64,000 nucleotides of DNA from Sitta carolinensis. Lineage: Eukaryota > Chordata > Aves > Passeriformes > Sittidae. This document shows, one piece after another, positions 1 through 16,903 of this stretch; positions within the stretch are counted from its first letter, which is position 1, and each line of letters begins with the position of its first letter. The stretch spans positions 12,635,234-12,699,233 of the forward strand of contig JAVUNC010000019.1 of assembly GCA_032173965.1 (NCBI GenBank), in the 5' to 3' direction. The position numbers were made by a program, and so were the translations under genes. Below the pieces are notes generated by a model. The model saw only the letters and a list, made by a program, of their open reading frames with translations, had not been told where the DNA came from and searched no databases.

Positions 1-3000
1 TTGGTCCCTATCAGATAATAAAGCTGTTAGTAATTAACACAGGCTAAGCAGGGACTGGTGCTATATATATACGGTGTGCACTGCACCCAAGTGAGTGGAG
101 GATAAGACTGGGAGTCTGGAGACCTACTGAGTATCTCAGGGGTCAAACACAGGATTTATCTAGGCTGATACTGAGTATTTACACTGTAAGTGGCAGTTCT
201 GGGCTCCCTTAAAACTCCGTGGGTAGAAATAGATAATTGTAGCCTTCATGTTTCCACAGGAACCATGATGGTTCATTCCATCCTAAATTCCTTTATACAG
301 AGTCTCAGAGTCAAGTTGATGGTGCTGAAATTGGACAGCTCAAGATGGTGAGATGAATCTGACTCCAATGCACTTGACTTCTCACAGTTGTCCTTGTTGA
401 TATGGTGATGGTGAGAACATTTCTCTATTGGGTGGCCTATGAGTGAAAAATAGTACCAAACTTATTTTTGTTTAGAGTTATATTCAATGTCAGCACTGGG
501 TTTCCCAACATATGAACGAAACCCATGTTCTTGTTAACATAATTTCTACTGATTCCCAGAACCCTGCACACACATACATTTTTATGATAGAAAAATCACA
601 TGTACCTTTGCTAAGAAAAGACTCTAGTATTTGAACACCATAAAACTGTCATTAAAATTAACTTTTTTTTTTCCAAGTAAAGCTCTTTCAGGAAAAAAAA
701 AATCTAAAGGAGACGTACTCTCAGCAAAGAGGACTTGATATGTACCCCTGTCAGTACACATGGAAGAAACTAGAACTAATATCACACAGACACTTTCATG
801 CTGTAAAAGTCTGCCAGGTTAGGAAGTGGATTTACAGAGAGAAAAGCTTTCCAGTTATTCTCTGGCACAAATCAATGTCACAGAGATGCTCTGGTGGAAT
901 GGAAGCTTCATACAGCACCACTGTTATTACATATTGATTCAGAGTGTCCTCAGGGTCTGTCCATTAACTGGCACACTACTTTCAGAATGGTTTTGGTCTG
1001 TCCCATCATGCTGCATTCCTGCTTTTGGAAAGACCTGATGGAATGACTGAATTGTTTTCCATAAGGATGCTGAAACCACGGCAGCTTCTGCAAAAGGTGG
1101 CAGGAAACATGGGCACCTTAGGACCAGCCACCCTAATAGGACACCAACTTGCTATGTAGGTCACGTGTTCTGGGAAAATACGGCAACCTTGGCTTTGAAG
1201 GACAAACAGAAAGGTCAATTCTTCTGCAGATGGTTTGATCATTAAATGCCCTTGCCCTCCAGCTCCTCTTGTTTAAAAGGCATAGCGCTTCTTTAGGGAT
1301 AGGAGTGGCTGCTGACCTCGATATTTAACTAATAATTAAATGTGATCATTGCAAAAAGGCAAAACCATCACTTCTTGACACAGATGATTTTGGGAAGGGG
1401 GTTGTATGGGGACATTTGGGACATTCAGGTTGCCCTTGGAAAGCCCTCTGTCACCCTGGAAATTGCCCACCAGCACTGAAACAGCAGAAGAAAGTCACTG
1501 AAAAGATGGGGAGATTAGGAAAAGGGAGTGATGTGGTGAAGTTGGAAGGAGCTGGGAGAAACATGGAGGAGGAAACAGCTGGAAAATATGCTTTATTTAT
1601 TCATTGGACAAACAATTCAGCTCCTCCATCATTAACAATTAATCACCCTGGGCACTTTGGCCCAAGACTGACAAAGGGTTTAGGTGTGGTCACAGAAACT
1701 CCTACACCTCCCTTCTGTGTGCCTGGATCCTGCAGGGAAATACCCAAACCCTACACACCCTATACCTCCAATATGAGGTACCACAATTGCTGGGTAATTG
1801 CAACTAATACCTAAAATGGCCAACATGAAACCCTAAGAAAATGCACCTCCTGCCTCCTCTAGCTGGATTTTGAATCCCATTGGTACATGGGAACAAAGGA
1901 GGATTGTTCCTTGCTTTCTCTCTCATGTTCTCATGCCCAGATGCAGTGCATCAATCAAGGGCACTGTGACACTCACCAAAGGCAAGGCAGTTACAGAAAT
2001 GCCACCTTCAGTCTGAGATCAATCCAGCACATCCTGTCAAAGCACCCACACTGGCTGAAGGGAAGGAAAGATGTCTTGGCTCATCTTGACATCAGACCAC
2101 TGGGCAGCCAATGAGGAATATTAGGTCCATAACACAGAAGAGATGGATGACCAAGACCACTTAGCCCAGTAAAAAGAATATTCTTCTGGTAAGATGTGAA
2201 GGAGAGGGATCTTCAGGTATCTCTCCTTGACCATCATTTGTGTATGTCTTCCAAATAATTGTTTTTGAACAACAACCAATAAAGCCTTACTAGTCCAAGA
2301 AACATACTGATAATCAGCAAAAAGTCTTGGTATTAAGGGAAGAAGATTACTAAAGCATGTGGGGATGTAAAACATTTGGTAGACAACCAGTGGACTAGAA
2401 GCTAACTTCTTGTTACTCCTGGCAGGATGGTTTATCAGGAGGGGAAGAAGGACTCTTCCCCTTCAGATAAACCATCCTGCCAGAAGTAACAAGACACACA
2501 GGGTTCCCACCCACTGCAGCACCCATTGGAACTGGAGGGAGAAAAAATTCTGTTTAGCAAACTTACTTTCACTTGTAAACTCCCATTGATTTTACTGCTT
2601 CCCACAATATGAGTATAGTAGGACAATCTCCCAGATTGCATCTACATTTCAGAGACAAATTCCTTTTCAGAGAACACTCCATGACCTTTAATTAACTTAT
2701 GGGCATATCACACCATGACACTCATGCCACTCATCCAGCAGCTGTCATCTAGCGCTCAGAGAGCACAATGCTCTCTTCTGGGCCATTGAAGCACTCCTAA
2801 AATACCAGGGGGGTTCTTTGGAGCAAGTGCCTTCAGGTTTTTCCCAGCAGACCTATGGCACCCATGGTCTACCTTTAAGAGGTCTGCTAAAGTTAAGAAC
2901 ACCATCCAATTATCAGCAGGTTTCAATTTACCATCAAGGAAGCTGAACCCCCCGAGAGTATTTCCAGAGTTTACAAATCAAGACAGCTTACAACCCACTA

Positions 3001-6000
3001 CGTTAGGTCTTCCCATCAAAATTCCCATTGAACCTCTCCCTCTCTGGGTAACAAGATGGGAGGACCATGACCCAAGGGGGCATGGCTGCAGGCATGAAGA
3101 AGCCTTCTCATTCAGTTATTCATCAAATGAATAACATGAATGAGTCTTACTGTGTTGTGAGCCTCTCAGGGCTAAAAGAAGTTGAAGCTGCAGAGCTGAA
3201 AGTACAATTTTGTCTCTCCCCTTGGGAAACATTTTCCCATAAGTGGTTACTGAACCAATGTTGAGAACATCCTTATTGTGCCACCTTTTATCCACTTCCA
3301 GAACTCTGTTAAAGCATAGAAAGTGTTCAAAGCCACAGATATGCAGCATTAAATTGCTGACTGATTGAATAGTTCCATAGGATAAGGCAACCCCCAACTG
3401 CAATACCAAGACAAACATGCCTGTGTGTACATGCAAGGATGTATTCTTTGTGACTTTACTGCCTCAGTGATCAGAGACAACAGGAAAGTTCAAAAATTCT
3501 CAAGTACCCCAAAGTTTCAGGAAAACAGACAACAAAGTGAGGAGCCAGACTCCCCCAGTGCCCTTGGTGAGAGAAAGACAAGTGGAACCTCATTATCATG
3601 ACATCAAAGGCCAACAGCAGACAACCCTGGACTGCTGGACTAGACACAAAACTGGAAGAAACCAGGCTTTGCTGGCTCTATGGCTTGTGGCAAGATTTGG
3701 TGTTCTCCCTGCAGTGTCACTGTGCCTTCACTGCACTTGGACTCAGCTGTCCTGATTAGGTGAGGACAGGTTTGTTCTCCTCTGCTCCCTCACCTCTGCC
3801 TGCAGTACAGGCTTAGGGGACTCTTGCCCTGCTTTGTCACTGACCTGCTAAGCCACTTTCTCTCTCAGCACCTCTGTTTCCTCACCTTTGAAATGAGGAT
3901 TACGACCTCTATGAGACACTTTGATGTCCACAAATGAAGTGTGCAGCAGCACATATGAGCATTCTCTCTACTTTAAATACTAGGTAATATATCGCTGTGG
4001 GGCTTTTTTCTTTTGTTTATGCACTTTCATTATTAAAAATGGAAATCAATGAACCACCCTAAAATATATATAAAAGGGAAACATTTTGGATCAGCTTTCT
4101 CTTTTGAACATAATTATGGGAGAGAAAGCAATTTTGAAACAAAAGTGGCAAAGTGCAATGCTTAGAAACTGTGAAGAAGAAAGTATTTGTCCACCTCGCA
4201 GTTTGCTGTTGCAATATTCCCCTTCTATTCCATTTTCTAAGTCACGAAGAAAACATTCTTCCTAGATAAATTATTTAGCTCTGAACTGCTGCAATGCACA
4301 GATGGATGCCTGTAAGAGCAAAGTGTTGCTTATGGAGGGTACCTCATAACCCAGACAGGAAGAGGAGTTCAGTTTCACTGCAACAAGTGCTGGGTGGGAA
4401 CACAGCACCTGAAACCCAAGTGCACAGGCCAGGAAACCTGGCTGGATCAACCACTCAACACAGTTCTCATCTCTCCTTTTCCTCACAGGAATGACCTTGT
4501 TCCCAGCCTGGGCAGATGAGCTGACTCAACGGGGTCTTCTGAAGGCACTGTTGGATGATAAACAGAAGTTGTGAGTCTCACACTGTACCTGCAGATGTTT
4601 GGGACTCGGTCAGATGCTGGCTCTGCTCCTAAAGCACCAAAACCAGCAAACCACTTTGGACAGACCAGTGGTGTTCAGGAAATCCATCAGGGACTGCACT
4701 GCCCACACATGACTAAGTGCAGAATTTGCTCTGCATGTAACTTGAACTGCTGGGGCCACCAATTAAAACATAAAGAGGAGATTCCCATGTTCCACATTTC
4801 ATTTGCAGAAAGTACTTTAAAAGCAAGAATATTAAGGCAGGTTTTTTAAATTACAGGTGAAGAATATTCCCTGTAGAGCTCTTCAAAATAGTGAACAGCC
4901 CCCCCCCTGTCCTGCAGACAGTGAAAAGCTACAGGAAGCCTCTTCTGGACTGAGCAGTGTCATGATATGTTTGGATACCTCATCTTTGCAGTACAAGGTA
5001 CTTCATAAACTCAACTATATTTTATGAGCTCATTAGGAAAGCAAACAGAAAACCCTGGCAAATAAAGGCTCAATCCCCATTGTACATGGGAATCTAACAT
5101 GTCATTTCACTCAATCATCACTTAATTCATTAGGTTTTGAACACCCAGGTTCTCTAATTCATAGCAGCCCTTCCTGGCACCATGTCCTGCCTGTGTGCCG
5201 CCCTGACTCTGACCAAGTGGCCCTGCTCTAAGGAGAACCCCTAAACTCACCAGGACCTGGTCCTGGCCAGCCTGCTCTAGGGAATCCTGCCAGGGCAGCT
5301 GTTGGACCAGAAGACCTCCACAGGTCCCTTACCCTCCACACCTGGGTGGGATACTCTGCTTTGGTTTGTCTCCTAAAGCATATCAACTCAGACCAGCTGC
5401 CTGTTGGGAAGGATGCTGGGACAAGGAATGATCCCAAACTCAATCCTCCCTCAGGATTCATCCCCAAACAACAGATCCCCACTCCAGAAAATCCTGTGGC
5501 AATATAGCCACAGAAGAGAGGAAAGACCATTTAATTGTGGACATCAACTGGGGGGCCCAGAAGTCACAGCACTTCAGCTGATGAACACAAATCAGCAGCT
5601 GCAGCAACAGAGTCACAGAACTCTGAGAAAACCAGAAAGGTAGAAGGAGGCAGGATTTTGTTCCCTTTGGGAGAACAGCCCCTCAGCAGAAAGAGCCACT
5701 GGTGAGTTGTCATTGGACACTAGCAGACTGAGCACGGCAGAGCCGGCACTCTCTGCGCTCCCAGGTTTCATCCCTGTCCTGCATGACAGGTTTTCTCCCA
5801 GTACACTGCCAGCGAGCACATACCAGTGCTGCTGGTGGCTCCCCAGACCTCTCCATCTCCCTGACTGGCACTGAAGGACTCCCCTTCCCTTATTCCCACA
5901 CAAGCTTACTCTACTGGCTGCACAACCCTGCACCACAGCCAGAGGCAGTTGAAAGTCTCCCACTGTCATCTCTGCTGGCCTCCACCAGTTTCTCCAGGCT

Positions 6001-9000
6001 CCCAGCACTGGCTGGACTCCACTGGGAAAGAGAGGAGTAGGAGAAGGTGTGTAGTGATGCCTCTACTGCTCAGTGGAGCCCCAGCACTCAGTGACGGAGC
6101 CCAGAGCAGAGAGACTCTCAATGACATGGAGGCAGCTCAACTCCAGGTGGGTCACCCAGACCCTCTTGGCTCCTTGTGGTGTACTGTGAAGCAGGGATGG
6201 TCATGGAGTGAGCTGAGCTCCAAGCCATCTCTTCTTTCTTGTCAGGCAGCTCTGCCCAAGGCCTGCTGCAGCCACAGGGACACCTCTCCCCAGCTGAGGA
6301 GTTGTTTCCCTACCCAGCTGTGCCTGGAGCATCCCCCAGCTTACCCCAGCAAGGTGTCCACCCACAACTCTTTCTGCTGCAGAAAGAGAGCAGAAACAGC
6401 CTCAGGCCCTGCTGTCCTGCAGAAGGACAGCAGAGATGGGTCCTTGCACTCGTGGGGAAGGGCATAGTGGCAGAACAGAGGTGCTGCCCAAGCTCTGTCC
6501 CCCTCTGGCCTCTGTGTGGCAGGGCACAGTTGGGAACTTCTCCTGCCTGCCTCTTGGATGCGGGAACCTCCACTCACCCGAAATTGGCAATGCAGGAGCC
6601 AGTGGGAAAAAGACAGGTAACAAAAGTCGTGTCTTTATGGTGACCTCTCTGCTCTTCTGCTTCCCAGCCAGCTCCTTCCTCCCACCCGGCATCCACAGCT
6701 GGTCCCTCTGGGGACAGAGGGAGCTGTGGGTGCAGTTTGGTGCCCAGTCTGCCATAAGGAATGAGCTGGAGGTGGCTTCCACTGTATCTGACATGCATTT
6801 ATGTACATGCCCCCAGATCCTGGGACAAACTTCTGTAAACAGTCCTCAAGACAGATATTTCTGATACACACATGTTCTGCACCAGATGTGCAGCAGTTCT
6901 GTGTGCGACCAAGCGACTCAACCACCAGGACCATCTCCTTAAATACCAGTTTACACAATCTGTTACTGGGGGCCCCAGAAAACCAACTTCTCCAGGGGGT
7001 TCATGCACAGCCAGAGCTTGAACCCTAAGGGCGAAATCCTTGACCACAATAATTCAGGGACAAAGAGGCCACATGAAATAAACAATAGAGGAGTGCTGCT
7101 CCTGGCCCTGGGTTTCTCCCTCCATCTACGGGGATGTGATAGCACAAGCCTGTGAAAGCACACAGGCTGCTGAACACACCCTCCATGCTGTCTGTACTGA
7201 TAACTGTCACTTGTCTTTCCCACGGGTGAGCGTGGGAGGGCAGGCTCAGGGACATCTCCACCAGAACACAGCATCCCGTGGTTTTGCCTCAGTGCACAGT
7301 GTCAGAGGAAATTGTCCTCGGAACACTTTGAAGCCACACAGCAAGAGGGCATTTACAATATCTCCTGCTCTGCCTCTCCAGCCCCCTGCCTTTTCCTGTC
7401 CCTGTCAGTACCATCCTCTCCCAAGTCCTGCCTTGGACACCCCATCCAGGGTAAATTTATGCCTTAAAATCCCCTCTGAGGATTTGCAGTGGCAAAGCTA
7501 CAAAGGTTAAAAAAACCCACCACACAACCCAAATAATTGTTTATCAGCACTGCCATTCAGGTGTAATTCTGAAAAGGAGCATTTCCTCTGAACTATTAAA
7601 CACTTGGCTCCAACCACTGAATCACATTTATTCCCAGACCTTCTCCTTCATTGTATTACTCAGCTTTTTCCAAGTCTTACAAAAAAACAGGAGTGGGGTG
7701 CCTTGCCACCCAGAAACCAAAGGAAGCTTCCATGAAACCAGAAAACACCTCCCATCCTCTCAACATTGTCATTAAAAAAGCAAAACAAACCAGAGAGGTT
7801 CTACAAGTCAGCCTATAAATCCAGGCATGAGGAGAGTAATGTCAGTGGTAATGGGGCAAGAAAGGCAGGGTAATTATACCACACCAAATTTGCAATCGTG
7901 CTGCATTCCTTGCCAGTGAAGGCCAGCTAAGAATTAGATACACCTTTTTAAATCATCAAAGGGAGTGGCTGCAAGATACAAGGTGCCGGGATTAAGATGA
8001 AGTTCTGGGTTTGCCAGTTCTCAGCAATAGCTTTGGTGGCTGGGCTGGGCATGTCATTAACTCACAAATGGTGTTCATGCCATGCCACTTCTTTTTAATC
8101 TTTATATGATTCTCTTCATTTCAAGAGTCACAGGCTCCCTCTGAGCAAAAGGCTGCACAACCCCGGAAATGGAAGACAATACCTATCCACAAGGTTTTTT
8201 TGCACGTGGTCAACCAGAAAGTTTGGTAGCTTGTACCTCAGCACCATTTCAGTGGTGCATAAATATTTATCATGTTGTTCAGCTACTACTTACAAGGTAT
8301 GCAAGCCCTAGCCCTCAAATATGATAATTCAAGAGCTTCCCTGCCACGAAAGCTGTCAAAAATACTGAATGGGGCCTATCTTGTACAGATGACTTAACAA
8401 GCACTACATGGGTGAGGGTACGGATTTGGCTCAGACCTCTCCTTTTTTCAGAAGAATAAGTAGAGGAGCTTAGGTGCAGCACTCACCCTGCAGCTCTTTG
8501 CAGAGGGGAACCTTCTGGGAAGCTGGGTCCCAAGGAAGCCCCTCCATGGGTGAGAGACACAGTGCTGCCCAGACATGGAATCCTGCTCCATGGACTGCTG
8601 GGCAATGCAGGTAATCTGCTGGAGAACACCTCCCTCAGAGAAACTACAGGAGTGGCCATCCTGCTGGCAGGACAGCGGCACACTGAGGCAGAGCTCCTCT
8701 CTGGCTGCCTCACATTGTTCATGGTATACAGAGGATTTCAGTGTCCTCCTGAACTGTTACAGGCTAAGAGGATAACATAGCCCAGAAATAGACCGGCACA
8801 CCAGAGCTTTAAAAACTCATGAATGTCCTTTGCCATCAAAATTTCATAGTGCAGGTTGTTCCAGTCAATCCATGGCCAACAAAACAAATGCTGCATTTGT
8901 GCTAGTTTTGGGAAAACACGCCAAAAAGACAAGCACAAGGCAAAGCAGCTAGCCAAATGGACGAGTCTTGTTATTTAATTATTTTGAAATGAAAAAGTTC

Positions 9001-10000
9001 ATTTAAAACCAGATACAAAACAAATACATAATGATGGCCTCTCCCTTCATAAAGCACCATGTTTTGGCACAAACAACTGGCTGGCCTGATTTTATATCCA
9101 AAGAATTTAATTTTATCCAACAAAGTGGCTCTCTGTATGGCAGAGAAAACAAAGGGTTCTGAAAAGAACTCTTTGGACAATGTGCAACACCATACAACTA
9201 AATTAAAGAAAAAAAAAAGTGCTTAGGATGATTTCTGTACTCTCTTAGGCCAACAGAAAAAAGAAAACATAATGCCATATACATCATCATCATGGTGAAG
9301 GAGCAGCACACAGGAGCTGAAAACCATCAAGCTAATTCCAGTTCCACTTTGTGGTCATCTTGTGAATGCACTCACCTGACCACTGTAAAGCCAGCTTTTT
9401 CTGATGTGTGATGGGTTCATGTTACTGCACTATTTACAAATTCAGTCTCCAGCAAGATGCTTTTCTGAGTGGTGGTGAGACAGACATTCGGTGTTTTGGC
9501 AAGAAGAAAAGAGTCCAGTTGTTTTCCCATGCCGAGACCTGGGCCACAGGGATGCTCACTGCCTCTGTGCCCAGCTGTGCTGGTACACCCTGAAGAAGCC
9601 ATGACTTCAGTACGTCACTTCCAAACATGAGCTTCTATGAGCCATCTCCAACTGGGCATCCAGAGAGGAAAACATGACCAAATTAGTGGGCACTACTGAA
9701 AAAATAGCCAAGCGTCTCAACACTTGCACAATCTCTTCTTACACTCAGTACCTCTTGATTTCTCAAATGGCATCACCTACTGATTGCAAGTGTTTCCCAA
9801 CGGACACCATCATATTGAAACCCTAAATATTGCAGTGACTTTGCTTCTCCCACTCCACTTTACTCAATGTAATTAATCCTCACAGTGCCTCGGAGGAGGA
9901 AGGACATTCACCAACCCAGCCCAACGTGTAAGCAAGAGGCACGAAAAGCCAATGCGCCTGTGTGAGGTCCTGCAGAGCCCAGACCAAATCCAGTTGCTGT
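1..10000. other. Gene-free region upstream of LGALSL
   Basis: I see no exon with convincing coding character here. Open frames are short, overlap on both strands and lack recognisable protein similarity. The part from about 5,200 to 7,500 is richer in G+C and carries several overlapping open frames of 80-170 codons. None has a recognisable domain or a sensible splice context, so I read them as chance frames. The only strong structural feature is the inverted repeat at 2409-2493. The segment could hold distal regulatory elements or a non-coding transcript, but the sequence alone does not show it. Confidence 0.6.
2409..2493. repeat. Near-perfect 39-bp inverted repeat (hairpin)
   Basis: The left arm (2409-2447) and right arm (2455-2493) are reverse complements except for three positions, and they are separated by a 7-base loop. 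A transcript of either strand would fold into a single long hairpin with no bulges; two of the three mismatches can be G-U wobbles, one on each strand. The arms do not extend further on either side. It could be a precursor of a small RNA, a decayed miniature transposon or a recent inverted duplication. The structure is certain from the sequence; the function is not known. Confidence 0.85.
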
Positions 10001-10575
10001 GTCACGTTCCTAAAGGGTAGCTCATGCCATCAAATCCCAGTGGTGAAGAAGCGACAAGAAAGCCTTCCTCAATTCCCCCCACCCAAGACCCTGAACTCAT
10101 CAAAAGGACCATGACAGCACATTTGGCGGGTTTTGACAGGCGAGGGATCCCTGGCGCGGCACGAGCACGGCCGGCGGCCTCGGCCGGAGGTCGCCGTGCT
10201 CCCGCAGAGCGGGACACCCGCAGACACCGCCGCGTTGCATAACTGCGGCCACTGCATGTCAATGGGAGCTCGCCGGCACGGGCCGGTTTATGCAATCGCC
10301 GCACCTCGCCGGAGGCTGCAGGGACGGCGCGCCCGGGCAGCTGCGGCCGCACTCGGCCGGGAGGCTCGCCTCGCCCGCGGAGCTCTGCCCACCGACCCCG
10401 CTCGGGGTCTCAGCCCCCTAAGGGTCCTTGCAACGGGGCACGGAGGGAAGAGGGGTGCACCTTCATTTCGGAGGGGCCAAGCAGTGTCCCCGCCTCTGGA
10501 GGAAGGGAGTCACCCAGGGCGCCCGGCTGGGCACATCCTCCTCACCGGGGTGTCCAAGCTCGGACATGAAGGTGA

Positions 10576-14927
<4,352 letters not shown>

Positions 14928-15354
14928 GCTTGTTAGGACTGCAGATTCCAAACCAGCTCAGGTGCCATCATCTGTTGGGAGCAGTGACAGCCGGCTCTGG
15001 ACACAGCTATGGTAGGAAGGCTGCCCTGTTCCTTTTCTGCATGCAGTACTTCACGCCTGTGCTGATGAACCGGGCTGTTTTTCATCCTAATGAAGAGCAC
15101 TGTTGGTTTATAGACACTGAGCCATTTTTCTTGGATCAAAATAGCCCACCTGTGCTGGATAATCAAATTGGAATGGATTCAGAAAGACTTGCAGTCTTGT
15201 TTCAAATCTCACAGAAAAGGCAATCTCTGAAATGCAGCGCTAAAACCGGTCACTGAACAGTAGTGATGACAAAACCAAGGTTTTTTTTTTGCAAATATTG
15301 TTTCTGCACTGAAGTGGAGTAGTGTAGCACAACATAGGGCCACGTGCTGATGTC

Positions 15355-15560
15355 CTTACCCAGGGCCTGAGCCTGGTTCCATGGAAATCAATGGCAAAAC
15401 TCCCACTCACTTTAATGGGGTACAATCAAACTGTCTAGTCCTTAGTTAAGCACAATTCCCACTGATTTCTATGGCATTTTTGCACACACCTTGGGGCCTG
15501 CCCTTCTGCTAGTGTAAATCAGCATTACCTCCATAGCTTGTAATGGAATTTTGCTGGTTT
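15355..15560. repeat. Possible remnant of an ancient palindromic interspersed repeat
   Basis: The bases around 15380-15425 (ATCAATGGCAAAACTCCCACT, then TTTAATGGGG), around 15450-15480 (ATTCCCACTGATTTCTATGGC) and around 15515-15545 (GTGTAAATCAG, then TCCATAG) resemble old archosaur/turtle repeats. I recognise those by motifs of the type TTGACTTCAATGG and GTGTAAATCAG. The match is by memory and is imperfect; no family name is assigned. Confidence 0.35.
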
Positions 15561-15700
15561 GGCCCAAGGACTGTGCAAAGACTGACTGAGGGTGTGTGGA
15601 CACAGCCTGTGTATTTAGTCAGGGTATTTGCATAGAATGTAGATCGTTATGAGTTTTTGCACAACGTATTGTTAATACAATTTTTAAAACTTATCTGTAG

Positions 15701-15713
15701 TTTATTTATTTAT
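15701..15713 (+). promoter_or_regulatory. LGALSL: AU-rich element in the LGALSL 3' UTR
   Basis: Overlapping ATTTA pentamers form TTATTTATT, the classic AU-rich nonamer recognised by mRNA-destabilising proteins of the TTP/ZFP36 family. If transcribed in the LGALSL 3' UTR it may shorten mRNA half-life. A single such site can also occur by chance in AT-rich sequence. Confidence 0.35.
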
Positions 15714-16544
15714 ACTCATTGTATGTATTAGTAAAAATGAACAATCTTACTGACGATTAAGAACAGCCAAGTGTAAACATTTTGAATGTACAAAATGTCT
15801 TAGGTCCTTTGGGTAAACTCTACATATCGTTCTTGAAAAACCATGTTTCCTATCACACATTTAGTTACATTTTAATGGAGCCCTCTAGGCCCTGGGAAAA
15901 TGTGGGCATGGTAGTTGGTGGGGGGAATTCTGCATATTCACTAGAATCTGTTTTTCAGGGCTTACTAACTTTGCTGCACAGGATAGGTTTCGGTTGAAGT
16001 CGATCCATTTTAAAAAGTTAAACAGCAAATTTGTGGGTTTTACTGTGCTTTCATAACCTGAGAAAAAGTTAAATTTGGCAATCTCTTAGTTCAGAAGAGA
16101 ACCAGCCTCTTTCCAAGGGAGATGGGAGATTCTTTACACTTGTTTGAGAACATATTTGGCCTTTGATATGACAATTAAAACTTGTCTAGACAGCCAGGTT
16201 ATTAATGCTTGAAAATCAGCTACTGCACATGAATAATAACTTTTCAAGTAGCTTTTAAAATAGTAGGTATAGCTGTATAAACACAGTCATTGTGCTACAC
16301 TATAAATGAACACAGCCACTTTTCTTGACTTCTTTAAGACTAAATACTCATTTTTCCTTGGCTGCTCACAGTGGACTTTAGTGGGTCTTTCTGAGTAGTT
16401 ACAATTATGATATAAACATACATTTAGGCAATTTTGAAAACACATAATATAGGGACTAAAACACAGACTATAAAAACATCCTTTGTAGCACAATATTTAA
16501 GAAAAAAAAAAAGTATCTTACAAACAGAACTATGTTAAACCTGC

Positions 16545-16550
16545 AATAAA
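16545..16550 (+). terminator. LGALSL: Candidate poly(A) signal of LGALSL (proximal)
   Basis: A canonical AATAAA is followed closely by GT-rich sequence, 1.6 kb after the stop codon. It is the first canonical hexamer with a good downstream element. Confidence 0.45.
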
Positions 16551-16680
16551 AGTGTGGTTTAAAGTACGCAGAACTGGAATATCCAAAGTTAAGGGTAGAA
16601 TGCCAATGCAAAGCCTCATTTTGTGCTAATTTGGCCTACAGTTAAGAAGCCTTAGACTGCAAGCTGAAATTCTAACTGTG

Positions 16681-16745
16681 GCTCTAGTCCAAAGCCTGTT
16701 GAGGTCAATCAGAGTCCTCTGAGCATAGAAGCCTGATTCTTATTT
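16681..16745. repeat. Possible second ancient palindromic repeat remnant
   Basis: The run CCAAAGCCTGTTGAGGTCAAT and the following AGAGTCCTCT, then GCCTGATTCT, resemble the old repeat with CCAAAGCCCATTGAAGTCAATGG seen widely in crocodile, turtle and bird DNA. It lies in the distal LGALSL 3' UTR or just beyond it. Confidence 0.3.
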
Positions 16746-16897
16746 CTTGCAAGTGCAACTCTCTTTGTAAAGCAGGGGGCTTGTTGCTGCTGCTAGAGAT
16801 GAATTAAGAATCAGGCTGCCACCTATGAAGTACAAGTTAAAATTTTAATTTTTAGCCTTAACATTTGACATTCCCTGACTTTTCTTCCTACTTCCAA

Positions 16898-16903
16898 AAT
16901 AAA
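16898..16903 (+). terminator. LGALSL: Candidate poly(A) signal of LGALSL
   Basis: AATAAA in AT-rich sequence. A further hexamer lies at 17117-17122. Either could end a longer LGALSL transcript; the sequence does not discriminate. Confidence 0.3.

Larger units (their letters stand above)
14928..16570 (+). other. LGALSL: LGALSL 3' untranslated region, proximal form
   Basis: No stop-free frame continues past the TGA. The sequence runs without an obvious gene boundary to a first good poly(A) signal, AATAAA at 16545-16550, followed by a GT-rich stretch (GTGTGGTTT). The end is inferred, not seen. An AU-rich element lies at 15701-15713, and the region also holds sequence resembling old palindromic repeats. 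Confidence 0.5.

Noticed and set aside
5404..7510. Cluster of overlapping 80-170 codon frames upstream of LGALSL
   Set aside because: Frames overlap on both strands, have no recognisable family, and no single one is supported by splice sites or codon pattern. A non-coding transcript remains possible but is not shown.
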